This document shows positions 7,100-15,000 of a stretch of 26,614 bases of DNA, piece after piece; positions within the stretch are counted from its first letter, which is position 1; each line of letters starts with the position of its first letter. A model generated the notes under the pieces. That model was given only the letters and a program-made list of their open reading frames with translations, was not told where the DNA came from and ran no database searches. This DNA is from an uncultured Collinsella sp. GTDB taxonomy: Bacteria > Actinomycetota > Coriobacteriia > Coriobacteriales > Coriobacteriaceae. The stretch lies in contig CAJLVJ010000024.1 in NCBI GenBank assembly GCA_905210085.1, positions 1-26,614 on the forward strand, written 5' to 3'. Made by a program: the position numbers and the translations under genes.

Positions 7100-7188
7100 G
7101 GTCGATGCTGCGCGCCGTCCAGAGCGATAATTTGTCATTCAAAAGGCAAGGCATGGCCAGAAGGTTTATGCCTTGCCTTTTTCATGCC
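7100..7188. repeat. 89-bp intergenic repeat, copy B
   Basis: This segment is nearly identical to 20999-21087, both starting GGTCGA and ending TTTTTCATGCC with a shared AATTTGTCATTCAAAAGG middle. It contains the GGCAAGGCAT terminator hairpin. The right outer-stem arm seen in copies A and C is missing here, and the element runs straight into a 29-bp palindromic unit, so it looks deleted internally. Confidence 0.75.
7145..7182 (+). terminator. Intrinsic terminator after the epimerase gene
   Basis: A perfect 10-bp stem GGCAAGGCAT (7145-7154) with ATGCCTTGCC (7168-7177), a 13-nt loop, then TTTTT. AAAA precedes the stem, so it could also stop minus-strand transcription. Confidence 0.85.
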
Positions 7189-7217
7189 TAGTCGTTTAAG
7201 AACGTCCCCAACGACTA
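7189..7217. repeat. 29-bp palindromic unit, copy B
   Basis: Arms TAGTCGTT (7189-7196) and AACGACTA (7210-7217) are perfect complements around the core TAAGAACGTCCCC. It directly abuts the 89-bp repeat. The same unit is found at 158-213 and 21184-21212. Confidence 0.75.
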
Positions 7218-7248
7218 CCAATCGTTTTCAGTTCGTAAACTTGTATAT

Positions 7249-7266
7249 ATGCATTTATATATGCAT
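7249..7266 (+). promoter_or_regulatory. ArgR-like palindrome upstream of amino-acid ABC operon
   Basis: ATGCATTTATATATGCAT is an 18-bp near-perfect palindrome with TGCAT/ATGCA half-sites, 70 bp before the binding-protein start. Its length, AT-rich centre and half-sites resemble ARG boxes of Gram-positive bacteria; actinobacterial ARG boxes commonly contain TGCAT. The TATATATGCATTT stretch is also a near-tandem repeat (7244-7268). Assignment to ArgR/AhrC is inference. Confidence 0.45.
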
Positions 7267-7335
7267 TTGCTGGAGGTGGCGCTGAGCGGTATCCTGTTAA
7301 GTTATCAGCATACGATTCAACAGGGAAGGCAGATT

Positions 7336-8262
7336 ATGCATTCTCCCCAACAGTGCGATGCACAGCGCCAGCCGGTATGCAGCCGTCGCATCTTTTTGGG
7401 TAGCGCTCTCGCTGCGAGCGCTTCCGTCGTCGCCGGCGCGCTCGCCGGCTGTCAGCGTCCGTCCACGCTCAAAGTGGTTCAGCCCACGACGGGCGGCGGT
7501 CGCGACGACCTGTCCGATTCCGTGATCGGCAAGGACAAGATCCGCATTGGCATGGAGGCGGCCTACGCCCCGTACAACTGGCAGGTTTCCGAAGCCAGTG
7601 AGTACACCATCCCCATCGATAACGTGCAGGGCGCCTATGCCGACGGCTACGACGTTCAGATCGCCAAGGTTGTCTGCAAGGCCCTCGGCGGCGAGCCCGT
7701 TGCCGTTAAGCAGAGCTTTTCGGGCCTCATCGATTCGCTCAACAACGGCCAGATCGACCTCATCATCGCTGGCATGAGCGCCACGCCCGAGCGCGAGGAG
7801 TCCGTCGGCTTTTCCGACCCGTACTTCATTGGCTACTTTGGCCTGTTCGTAAAAGAGGGCTCGCCCTACCAAAACGCCACCAAGCTCAGCGACTTCAGCG
7901 GCGCCACGGTGCTCGGCCAAAAGGACACCATGCTCGATACCGTCATCGACGAGATCCCGGGCGTCGTTCACAAGAACCCGGTCGATTCGGTCCCCACGGT
8001 GTTTTCGAACCTGCTGCAGGGCACCTGCGACGCCGTGACCTACAACACCGAGAACGAAAAGGGCTACATGGCCCAAAATCCCGGTATCGTCCCCATTCAT
8101 TTTGCCGAAGGCGAGGGCTTTAAGCAGGAGGTCACGGCAAACGTCGGTTGCCGCAAGGGCTCAAAGAAGCTGCTCAAGATGATCGATAAGGCCCTCAAGG
8201 GCATCAGCCAGGAGGAGCGCGACCAAATGTGGGACGCGTGCCTCGACCGTCAGCCGGCATAG
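7336..8262 (+). CDS. Amino-acid ABC transporter substrate-binding lipoprotein
   Basis: The 308-residue protein is a family 3 solute-binding protein that captures a polar amino acid outside the membrane and delivers it to the permease. The N terminus holds a twin-arginine motif (SRRIFLG, residues 16-22), a hydrophobic segment, and a lipobox LAGC with Cys39 as the predicted lipidation site, indicating Tat export and membrane anchoring. The mature part begins KIRIGMEAAYAPYNW and contains SATPEREESVGFSDPYF, both hallmarks of the family. The ATG at 7336 has GGGAAGG upstream; the frame extends further 5' but through the ARG-box-like region. It is the first gene of a three-gene importer (9-bp gap to the permease). 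Confidence 0.92.
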   Translation: MHSPQQCDAQRQPVCSRRIFLGSALAASASVVAGALAGCQRPSTLKVVQPTTGGGRDDLSDSVIGKDKIRIGMEAAYAPYNWQVSEASEYTIPIDNVQGAYADGYDVQIAKVVCKALGGEPVAVKQSFSGLIDSLNNGQIDLIIAGMSATPEREESVGFSDPYFIGYFGLFVKEGSPYQNATKLSDFSGATVLGQKDTMLDTVIDEIPGVVHKNPVDSVPTVFSNLLQGTCDAVTYNTENEKGYMAQNPGIVPIHFAEGEGFKQEVTANVGCRKGSKKLLKMIDKALKGISQEERDQMWDACLDRQPA

Positions 8263-8271
8263 GGAGGCAGC

Positions 8272-9420
8272 ATGAAAACCATCAATCGCCTGGCCTCCTT
8301 TATCAAGGCCGATCACCGTTACGTATACCTGGGCACGAGCGTCATCGCGGCGCTTGGCCTGGCGTTTAGCCAGCGCAACCCCACGCCGCTGAGCTTTTTG
8401 GCGCCCACTGGCATCTTCCAGGACTGCCTTTGGGCGATCCTGTGGGCTTGGGTCGTCGTGTCGGCGGCGGCACTCGTCACCAAGCTCATGCACTGGAACG
8501 ACTATCGCGAAAAGTCGCCGTTCGCATCCGAGCGCTTCCGCCACGGCGCGCGCTTGGTCAGCTATGTCGTCGTTGCCATCGCGGCAATCTTCTTTATCGA
8601 CCGCTGTGTCATGTCGTTTATCGACCTGGTGCGGGTGAGCATTGTCTCGGACTCCAATCCCAGCGACTTTCTGTCGAGCCTGGTCTACATGACCTACAAG
8701 AGTGGCGACTTCTTTATCCGCGGCATCGAGATTACCATCGCGCTTGCCACCTTCGGCACCGTCATCGCCTTCTTCCTGGCACTGCTCTTTGTGTTTTTGC
8801 GCATTCAGACGTTCGACCGCGTGGACAACGACTTGGTGCGTTTCTTTAAGAGTATCGGCCGCGGCTTCGCGACCGTCTACTCCACCATTGTGCGCGGCAC
8901 GCCCATGATGGTCCAGGGCCTGCTTATCTATTACGCGGGCTTTACCGTTCTGCGCGGCATGGGCTTCGAGACCGCCCAGGCCAACCAGATCTGGAGCACC
9001 TTTACCGCCGGCCTCGTCACCATCTCGCTTAACTCCACCGCCTACATGATGGAGGTCCTGCGCGGCGGCATCGAGTCCATCGACGCCGGCCAGGCCGAGG
9101 CGGCGCGTTCGTTGGGTCTGTCGCAGTGGCAGGCCATGCGCAAGGTCGTGTTCCCCCAGGGCATTAAAAACGCGATCCCCGCACTCACCAACGAGCTCAT
9201 CATCAATATCAAGGACTCGTCGGTGCTCTCGGTCATCGGCGTGTTCGACCTCATGTACGCCACCACCACCGTCGCCGGCGTGTACTACCGCCAGATGGAG
9301 GTCTACTGCGTGGCACTCGTGGTCTACCTGATCCTGACGCTCGTGGCGAGCCGCCTGCTCGAGGCCTTTGGCAAAAAGCTCGGCGCCGAGGCCCCGGCAA
9401 CGTTGCCCAGCTCCAACTAG
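8272..9420 (+). CDS. Amino-acid ABC transporter permease with extended N terminus
   Basis: The integral membrane subunit of 382 residues resembles HisM/GlnP-type permeases. The permease domain covers about residues 145-365, with the start KSGDFFIRGIEITIALA, VRGTPMMVQGLLIYY and the EAA loop EAARSLGLSQWQAMRKVVFPQ that docks on the ATPase. Typical permeases of this family have about 220 residues; here roughly 140 extra N-terminal residues add about three hydrophobic segments (near 18-35, 50-72 and 92-115). A GGAGG site lies at 8264-8268. It is the only permease gene in the operon, so it probably works as a homodimer. Confidence 0.9.
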   Translation: MKTINRLASFIKADHRYVYLGTSVIAALGLAFSQRNPTPLSFLAPTGIFQDCLWAILWAWVVVSAAALVTKLMHWNDYREKSPFASERFRHGARLVSYVVVAIAAIFFIDRCVMSFIDLVRVSIVSDSNPSDFLSSLVYMTYKSGDFFIRGIEITIALATFGTVIAFFLALLFVFLRIQTFDRVDNDLVRFFKSIGRGFATVYSTIVRGTPMMVQGLLIYYAGFTVLRGMGFETAQANQIWSTFTAGLVTISLNSTAYMMEVLRGGIESIDAGQAEAARSLGLSQWQAMRKVVFPQGIKNAIPALTNELIINIKDSSVLSVIGVFDLMYATTTVAGVYYRQMEVYCVALVVYLILTLVASRLLEAFGKKLGAEAPATLPSSN

Positions 9421-9442
9421 GCTCAAGACGAGGAGAATCATC

Positions 9443-10228
9443 ATGGCAGATACCGCCACTACCGGCGTTGCGGCCGCCGCACAGACAAATGAGCCGCTTA
9501 TCCGCGTCGAGGGCCTGCGCAAGAGCTTCGGCTCGCTCGAGGTGCTCAAGGGCATCGACCTGTCCGTCAATCCCGGCGAGGTCGTCACCATCATCGGCGC
9601 CTCGGGCTCGGGCAAGTCGACCTTCCTGCGCTGCCTCAACCTGCTCGAGACCCCGGACGCGGGCCACATCTGGTTCCACGGCCAGGACCTTACGGCCGAG
9701 CGCTGTAACATCAACAAGCTGCGTGAGGACATCGGCATGGTGTTCCAGGGCTTTAACCTGTTCAACAACATGGATGTGCTCGACAACTGCACGCTCGCGC
9801 CCGTCACGCTCAAAAAGATGAGCAAGGCCGAGGCCGAGAAAGTCGCGATGGAGCATCTGACAAGCGTGGGACTCGAAAAGTTCGCTCACGCTGCCGTGGG
9901 TCGCCTGTCCGGCGGCCAAAAGCAGCGCGTTGCCATCGCCCGCGCCCTGTGCATGAATCCGCAGATCATGCTGTTCGACGAGCCGACCTCCGCACTTGAC
10001 CCCGAGATCGTGGGAGAGGTGCTCGAGGTCATGCGCAAGCTCGCTGCCGACGGCATGACCATGGTGGTCGTCACGCACGAGATGGCCTTTGCCCGAACCG
10101 TGTCCGACCGCGTGGTCTTTATGGACAAGGGCGTGGTGCTCGAGGACGCCGCACCGGCCGAGCTCTTCGGCAACCCCAAGCACCAGCGCACCCGCGAGTT
10201 CCTCTCGCGCTATCTCGAGGACAAATAA
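9443..10228 (+). CDS. Amino-acid ABC transporter ATP-binding protein
   Basis: The 261-residue GlnQ/HisP-type ATPase energises the importer. Walker A GASGSGKST is at 52-60, the Q-loop Gln is at 102 (MVFQGFNLF), the signature LSGGQ is at 155-159, Walker B IMLFDEP at 175-181, and the switch His at 212 (VVVTHEM). The first 18 residues are an Ala/Thr-rich tail absent from most homologues. ATG 9443 follows GAGGAG (9430-9435); it is 22 bp downstream of the permease stop, so the three genes form one operon. Substrate is likely a polar or basic amino acid. Confidence 0.93.
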   Translation: MADTATTGVAAAAQTNEPLIRVEGLRKSFGSLEVLKGIDLSVNPGEVVTIIGASGSGKSTFLRCLNLLETPDAGHIWFHGQDLTAERCNINKLREDIGMVFQGFNLFNNMDVLDNCTLAPVTLKKMSKAEAEKVAMEHLTSVGLEKFAHAAVGRLSGGQKQRVAIARALCMNPQIMLFDEPTSALDPEIVGEVLEVMRKLAADGMTMVVVTHEMAFARTVSDRVVFMDKGVVLEDAAPAELFGNPKHQRTREFLSRYLEDK

Positions 10229-10251
10229 CCAACCGCAAACGCTTACGTGGC

Positions 10252-10276
10252 AGGGCCGCTCCGGTGGGGCGGCCCT
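10252..10276 (+). other. GC-rich hairpin between ABC operon and M20 peptidase gene
   Basis: Stem AGGGCCGC (10252-10259) with GCGGCCCT (10269-10276), 9-nt loop, only a short TTGTC tail. It could be a weak terminator that lets some transcription continue into the peptidase gene 25 bp downstream. Confidence 0.5.
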
Positions 10277-10300
10277 TGTCATCACAATCGAAAGGATGTC

Positions 10301-11728
10301 ATGGCCGAGGTTTGGCGCTTTTTTGCGCATGAGGATGATTTTGCCGATATAGACGAGGCTGGTGCGTGCGAGCGCCTGGGCCGTGTGCTGTCGTTTCCGA
10401 CTATTTCGAGTATGGATGCCGAGTCGGTGGACTGGCAGCCGTTCGACGACCTGCGCTCGTATATGCAGCGGGCTTGGCCGCACGTATTTACGGCGGGTAA
10501 GGTCGAGCTTATCGACCATTCGCTATTGGTGACGCTTGGCGGTTCCGACCCTGTCCTCAAGCCCATTATGCTCATGGGCCACATGGACGTGGTTCCCGTG
10601 GTACCCGGCACCGAGGCTGACTGGACGCATGCCCCCCTTAGCGGACATGTGGACGACACCTACATTTGGGGTCGCGGCGCCATCGATATGAAAGACCAGG
10701 TCGCAGGCATTCTCGAGGCGGTTGAGTATGCGCTCGCGCACGGCTGGGAGCACAAGCGTACCCTGCTGCTCGCCTTTGGCCAGGACGAGGAAACCACGCA
10801 GTACGGCGCAGGTGCCATCGGCCGCGCGCTCGAGGAGCGCGGCATTGAGCTTGAGTACCTGATCGACGAGGGCGACTACCGCATCGTTTCGGCTGCCGAG
10901 TATGGCGCGGGCGAGGGCTGGCTTATGCATGCCGACCTCGCGGAGAAGGGCTATGCCGATATCGTGCTCAAGACGAAGAGTGAGGGCGGGCATTCGTCCA
11001 ACCCCTACGGCGGCACGTCGCTCGAGGTGCTCAGTCGTGCCATCACCGCAATCTGCGATATCGAGTGGCCGACGCGCGTGACCGACTTGCTTGCCGCCCA
11101 ACTCGTCGAGTTGGGGCTCTACACGGCCGATGAAATTGCCGCCAACGGGGATGCCATTGTCCGCGATTGCCTCGCCAGCAAAAAGCTCTATCCGCTGGTG
11201 ACGACCACCTGCGCGCCCACGCAGATCGAGGGTGGCAGCACCGGCGCCAACGTAATGCCGCAGGATATGTGGGCCAACATTAACTTCCGCATGCTCGAGG
11301 GTACGAGCGTGGCCGATGTCGTGGCCTGCTGCCGCGAGGCCGTTGCCACCGCTGGGCTCGCCGGCCGAGTCGAGGTCGAGCTGGGTCCCGGCAGCTCCGA
11401 GCCCTCGCCGTCCCCGCGCGTGGGCGGTCCGGGGCTCGAGGCCGTCCGCGCCATCGCCGCCCGCTATTTCCGTGATCCCAAGCCGACGGAGGAAAACGGA
11501 TCGTCTGCGGTGGGCCAAGAGCCGATGAGCATCGTGCCCTCGACCGTGATTGGTGCAACCGATGCCGCCAACTACCAGCGCATTTGCCACGAGTGCATCC
11601 GCTTCTCCGCCTTTGTGGTCGACGATGACGAATGCGACCGCGGCGTCCACGGCACCAACGAGCGCATCACCCGTCGCGCCTACCTCCAAGGCATCCGCTT
11701 CCTCATCGCCCTGCTCCACACGCTCTAG
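10301..11728 (+). CDS. M20-family zinc metallopeptidase (dipeptidase-like)
   Basis: The 475-residue protein is an M20/M25/M40 peptidase that cleaves short peptides or acylated amino acids in the cytosol using two zinc ions. Family features are the metal site GHMDVVP (His94, Asp96), GRGAIDMKDQ (Asp129), the catalytic Glu in GQDEET (163-164), EGGHSSNP in the dimerisation domain, and the C-terminal HGTNERI supplying the last metal His. Length fits the dipeptidase/carboxypeptidase group. AAAGGA (10291-10296) supports ATG 10301. It follows the amino-acid importer on the same strand across a hairpin, so it may share its transcription. Its 3' end abuts the left edge of the adhesin island. Confidence 0.9.
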   Translation: MAEVWRFFAHEDDFADIDEAGACERLGRVLSFPTISSMDAESVDWQPFDDLRSYMQRAWPHVFTAGKVELIDHSLLVTLGGSDPVLKPIMLMGHMDVVPVVPGTEADWTHAPLSGHVDDTYIWGRGAIDMKDQVAGILEAVEYALAHGWEHKRTLLLAFGQDEETTQYGAGAIGRALEERGIELEYLIDEGDYRIVSAAEYGAGEGWLMHADLAEKGYADIVLKTKSEGGHSSNPYGGTSLEVLSRAITAICDIEWPTRVTDLLAAQLVELGLYTADEIAANGDAIVRDCLASKKLYPLVTTTCAPTQIEGGSTGANVMPQDMWANINFRMLEGTSVADVVACCREAVATAGLAGRVEVELGPGSSEPSPSPRVGGPGLEAVRAIAARYFRDPKPTEENGSSAVGQEPMSIVPSTVIGATDAANYQRICHECIRFSAFVVDDDECDRGVHGTNERITRRAYLQGIRFLIALLHTL

Positions 11729-11729
11729 C

Positions 11730-11747
11730 ATGCGACAAAGGGACTGA
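11730..11747. repeat. Left half of split GCGACAAAGGG palindrome (island boundary)
   Basis: ATGCGACAAAGGG (11730-11742) followed by ACTGA (11743-11747) starts right after the peptidase stop. It is the complement of CCCTTTGTCGCAT at 19690-19702. Alone it has no partner arm nearby, unlike the full palindromes elsewhere in the window. It is read as one arm of an element split by the adhesin island. Confidence 0.55.
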
Positions 11748-11792
11748 GCCGATTTCATCGGTAATGAGACAAAAACTGTCATAGAATAAGAC

Positions 11793-11804
11793 TAAGATAT
11801 CTTA
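11793..11804 (+). promoter_or_regulatory. TAAGATATCTTA palindrome upstream of adhesin
   Basis: A perfect 12-bp palindrome, flanked by AGAC on the left and GAGAC shortly after on the right, inside an AT-rich stretch (about 11760-11815) that is the likely promoter area of the adhesin. ATGAGACAAAAACTGTCAT lies just upstream (11764-11782). No clear -35/-10 pair could be assigned, and the regulator is unknown. Confidence 0.4.
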
Positions 11805-11916
11805 AGAGACATATGCTGGGGTTGGTATTTCTTGAACGACTGCGGGCATGTGCCAGACTGCCTCGGCCCCCCGGGGGGGTGCCCAGGCGGGTCGCCGTGT
11901 GACGGGGAGGGAAATT

Positions 11917-12072
11917 ATGCAGGAGCTCAGAGAGGCGACGTCTCTACTCATGAATATGGTTACCGGGGGTGTCCCAGCAGGGAACTTCTTGGTGGACATC
12001 GGCCGCGCGAGCGGTGGTCCGTCATGTCTTATGGCCGTCGTTGCGGGCTGCGCCCGGTCTCGCCATATGTGA
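11917..12072 (+). CDS. Possible 51-codon leader ORF overlapping the adhesin start
   Basis: This short frame begins MQELREATSLL and has an excellent ribosome-binding site (GGGAGG, 11905-11910, six bases before ATG). It ends at TGA 12070-12072, inside the first codons of the adhesin in another frame, 49 nt past the adhesin ATG. I know no homologue. It could be a leader peptide that couples translation to the adhesin, which itself has a poor ribosome-binding site, or a chance frame. Confidence 0.35.
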   Translation: MQELREATSLLMNMVTGGVPAGNFLVDIGRASGGPSCLMAVVAGCARSRHM

Positions 12073-15000
12073 TTGTTCTGGCCCTCGCCGTCGTGCTGAC
12101 GGCGAGTTTCTTCCTGCCGACCCGCGCGGAGGCGGCGGTTTCGGACCACACGGTTCCGTTTCCGAACCACACGGTTCCGACGATTTCGCCTTCGGGGACA
12201 ACAATCAACCTGTTTGATTACTGGGTGAATCCCGATAACCATCTGTCGGTTTCCGGCAACGGCGGCATCAACAAGAACCACCGCTTCCAGTTCAAGGATC
12301 AAGGAGCCAGCGAGGAACTTAACCAGTATACGGGTGGCTCCCGGGTCCGCACCGGCATCGTGAACAATGTTCTTGCCGGTGGTTACCCGAAACTCACCGG
12401 CCGCTGGGAGGGAGAATCCCTCGGCTACCTGTTTGATTCCTCCGTCCAGACGGGCAAGATATCCCATATGGGTGTGACGGGTCTGTTGCAGGCCAAGGGT
12501 GGCTACTACGAGTATGACAGCTCGCGGAACTACGCGGCGTACAACGCCAATAAGAATGCATTTGATGTCTACAATGCTGCCGGCGTTATGCAAGCGGGGG
12601 CTGAGCCTCATTCAGTAGGCCAGTTCTTCCCCTTCGATGCGGCCGAAGAGGTATTCAAGGAAGAGGACGGCAAACTCGTCCCGAACGGCATTACGTCGCA
12701 GAACAACGGACCCCTCAACCATTATTTCGGCCTCTCCATGTCGTCGCGCTTCGTGCAGCCGAAGGATGGCAAAACGAACGCTGACAAGCCCATGACCTTT
12801 GAGTTCGCCGGAGACGACGACGTCTGGGTGTTCATTGACGATGTCCTCGTGGGCGACATTGGCGGTATCCACACCAGTGCTGATCTGACCATTAACTTCC
12901 AAACGGGCGACATCAGCGTTAACAATTCCGCAAATGGCACGCTGAAAAGCAAGTTCAAGGATGCGGGGCGGGATATTTCGGGCTTCAACGGCAACACCTT
13001 CGCTGACGGCACCAACCACACGTTCAAGTTCTTCTACTTGGAGCGTGGCGCCACCGACTCCAACATGAGGCTCAAGTTCAACCTCGTGACGGTTCCCGAG
13101 TCCGACATTATCAAGTTCGACCAGGATGGCGGTCTGGTGGAGGGCGCTCAGTTCGAGCTGTACAAGACAGACAAGAGCTTCGCTGACACGACTACTAATT
13201 CGGAAAAACTACTTGGCTCCGGCACCACGGACGCGAATGGACAACTGACGCTCACGAATAAAGTGGACAACGGCGTTATCAACTTCGATGACCTTTATAG
13301 TAAAGACCATAATTGCCGGTACTACCTCCTGAAGGAAACAAAGGTGCCCGAAGGTCACCGCTCGAGCCTCACGGCAACGGACGGTAGCATGCAGTTCGAG
13401 TACGTGCCCGCGAGCGACGAGAACGGCGCGGGCGGCGTCATCATCAACCGCGGCGGTATGGACGCGGACAGCTCCGTTTGGCAGAGCGGTGCGTTCGCCG
13501 GCTCGAAGGAGACCATCACCGCGCCGTCGACCGTGTACCAGGCGGGCGATGACTCGATGAAGCCAGGCAGTACTGTTGATATGAAGCGCGGCACCCTGTT
13601 CGCAGTAGTTTTCAAGCGCGATAAAAGCAAGAACGCCTGGCACGCCGTGTCGGGCGACCCGACGAAGGGGTATACCCTCGCCGGCGCCCAGGGCATGGCC
13701 GGCGCCATCGAGGCGGCGAAGAAGGACCTGTACGCCTTCACGCTCAACACTAGCGGCCAGTACCAGGTAGAGATTCCGTATCTGCCCGGTGACATCTCCA
13801 AGTACTACTACTTGCTGAGCGGTGATGCCCGCAAGAATGCCGAGTACGCGGTGGCCATCTACTACACAACGGCGAGCTCCATCGCCGACGCGAATACGGA
13901 CAACACGGTCCATGTGTTCAGTGATGACCTCCGCGGTGACCAGGTGAACTTTAAGCGGCAGTTCGCCACGAGCCTGCTCGTCACGAACATCCAGAACCGC
14001 CTGTTCGTGCAGAAGACCGATACCGAGGGCAACCCCGTAGACGGCGCGAAGTTCGGCTTGTACACGGACGGTCAGGTGACAACAGACGCGAACGGCAAAG
14101 TCGTGCTCAACGGCGACCAGATCCCCTACGACACCTTGACGACGGGGCAGGTCAGCAACCCGATCCAGCTCGAAGGGGCGGGCATATTCCCGTGTACGAG
14201 CGACGGCAACAAGCCGCTCGTGAAGGGCGCCTACTTCCTAAAGGAGGTCTCGGCGCCCAAGGGCTTCCTGCTTAACGACACGCTCACCAAGGTGATTGTG
14301 GACGATTACGGCGTCCATGCCGATGCTGGTACGGCCGATGACGGCGTCTCGACGTTCGTGGGGCCGGGCGCGCTTATGAAGAGTCTGGGCCAGTTTGGCG
14401 CAGAGGGCGACATCGACAACACACTCACGTGGATCAAGGGTATGCGGCAGACATCGGATGGCGTGACCGATGGCGGTAATCTTTCGTGGAGCGATGTCGA
14501 TTCCGCCGGTGCCGGCGACACGGTACACCTCAAGTACGGCACCAACGGACGTATCTACCAGTATGGGCCCACCAAGGCGGGCGAACCCTACCGCCTGGAG
14601 ACCGAGACGGGCTGGATACGTATGGGCATCACGCAGGATGAACCTGGTGTCGCTAATGCGAAAGGCGCCCGCGCCGATCTGGGCGACATGAACCTGAATG
14701 CCCTGTTCACGGGCGCCACCTGCGTGCGCGTGGCGAACGAACGCGAGGCGAGCCTCGAGGTGACGAAGAAGGTTGACGTGCCCGATGGCCTGACGGGCAA
14801 TAAGGACGCGGGGTTCACCTTCAAGTTCACCGTGCCCGAGGGGAAGACCTACAAGGCTGCAGTGTTCGAGAAAGCGGGGACTGCGGGCGAGCGGCGGGTC
14901 GGCAACGTGTTCAACCTGACGAACGGCTATTCACAAACCATCAAGGCCGACGAGACGATTCGCGTGTACGGTCTTAGCGAGGGCGACGAGTACACGGTGC

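Noticed and set aside
8161..9825. Minus-strand open frame of 554 codons across the ABC operon
   Set aside because: It lies opposite three clearly recognised transporter genes and has a His/Asp-rich composition typical of antisense frames in GC-rich DNA.
11821..11916. Riboswitch (for example c-di-GMP) in the adhesin leader
   Set aside because: I looked for the conserved core of the c-di-GMP class and did not find it; only GC-rich hairpins are visible.
11832..12023. In-frame N-terminal extension of the adhesin from TTG 11832
   Set aside because: The signal peptide begins at ATG 12024; the upstream residues are Gly/Pro/Cys-rich translation of the leader and there is no ribosome-binding site before the TTG.
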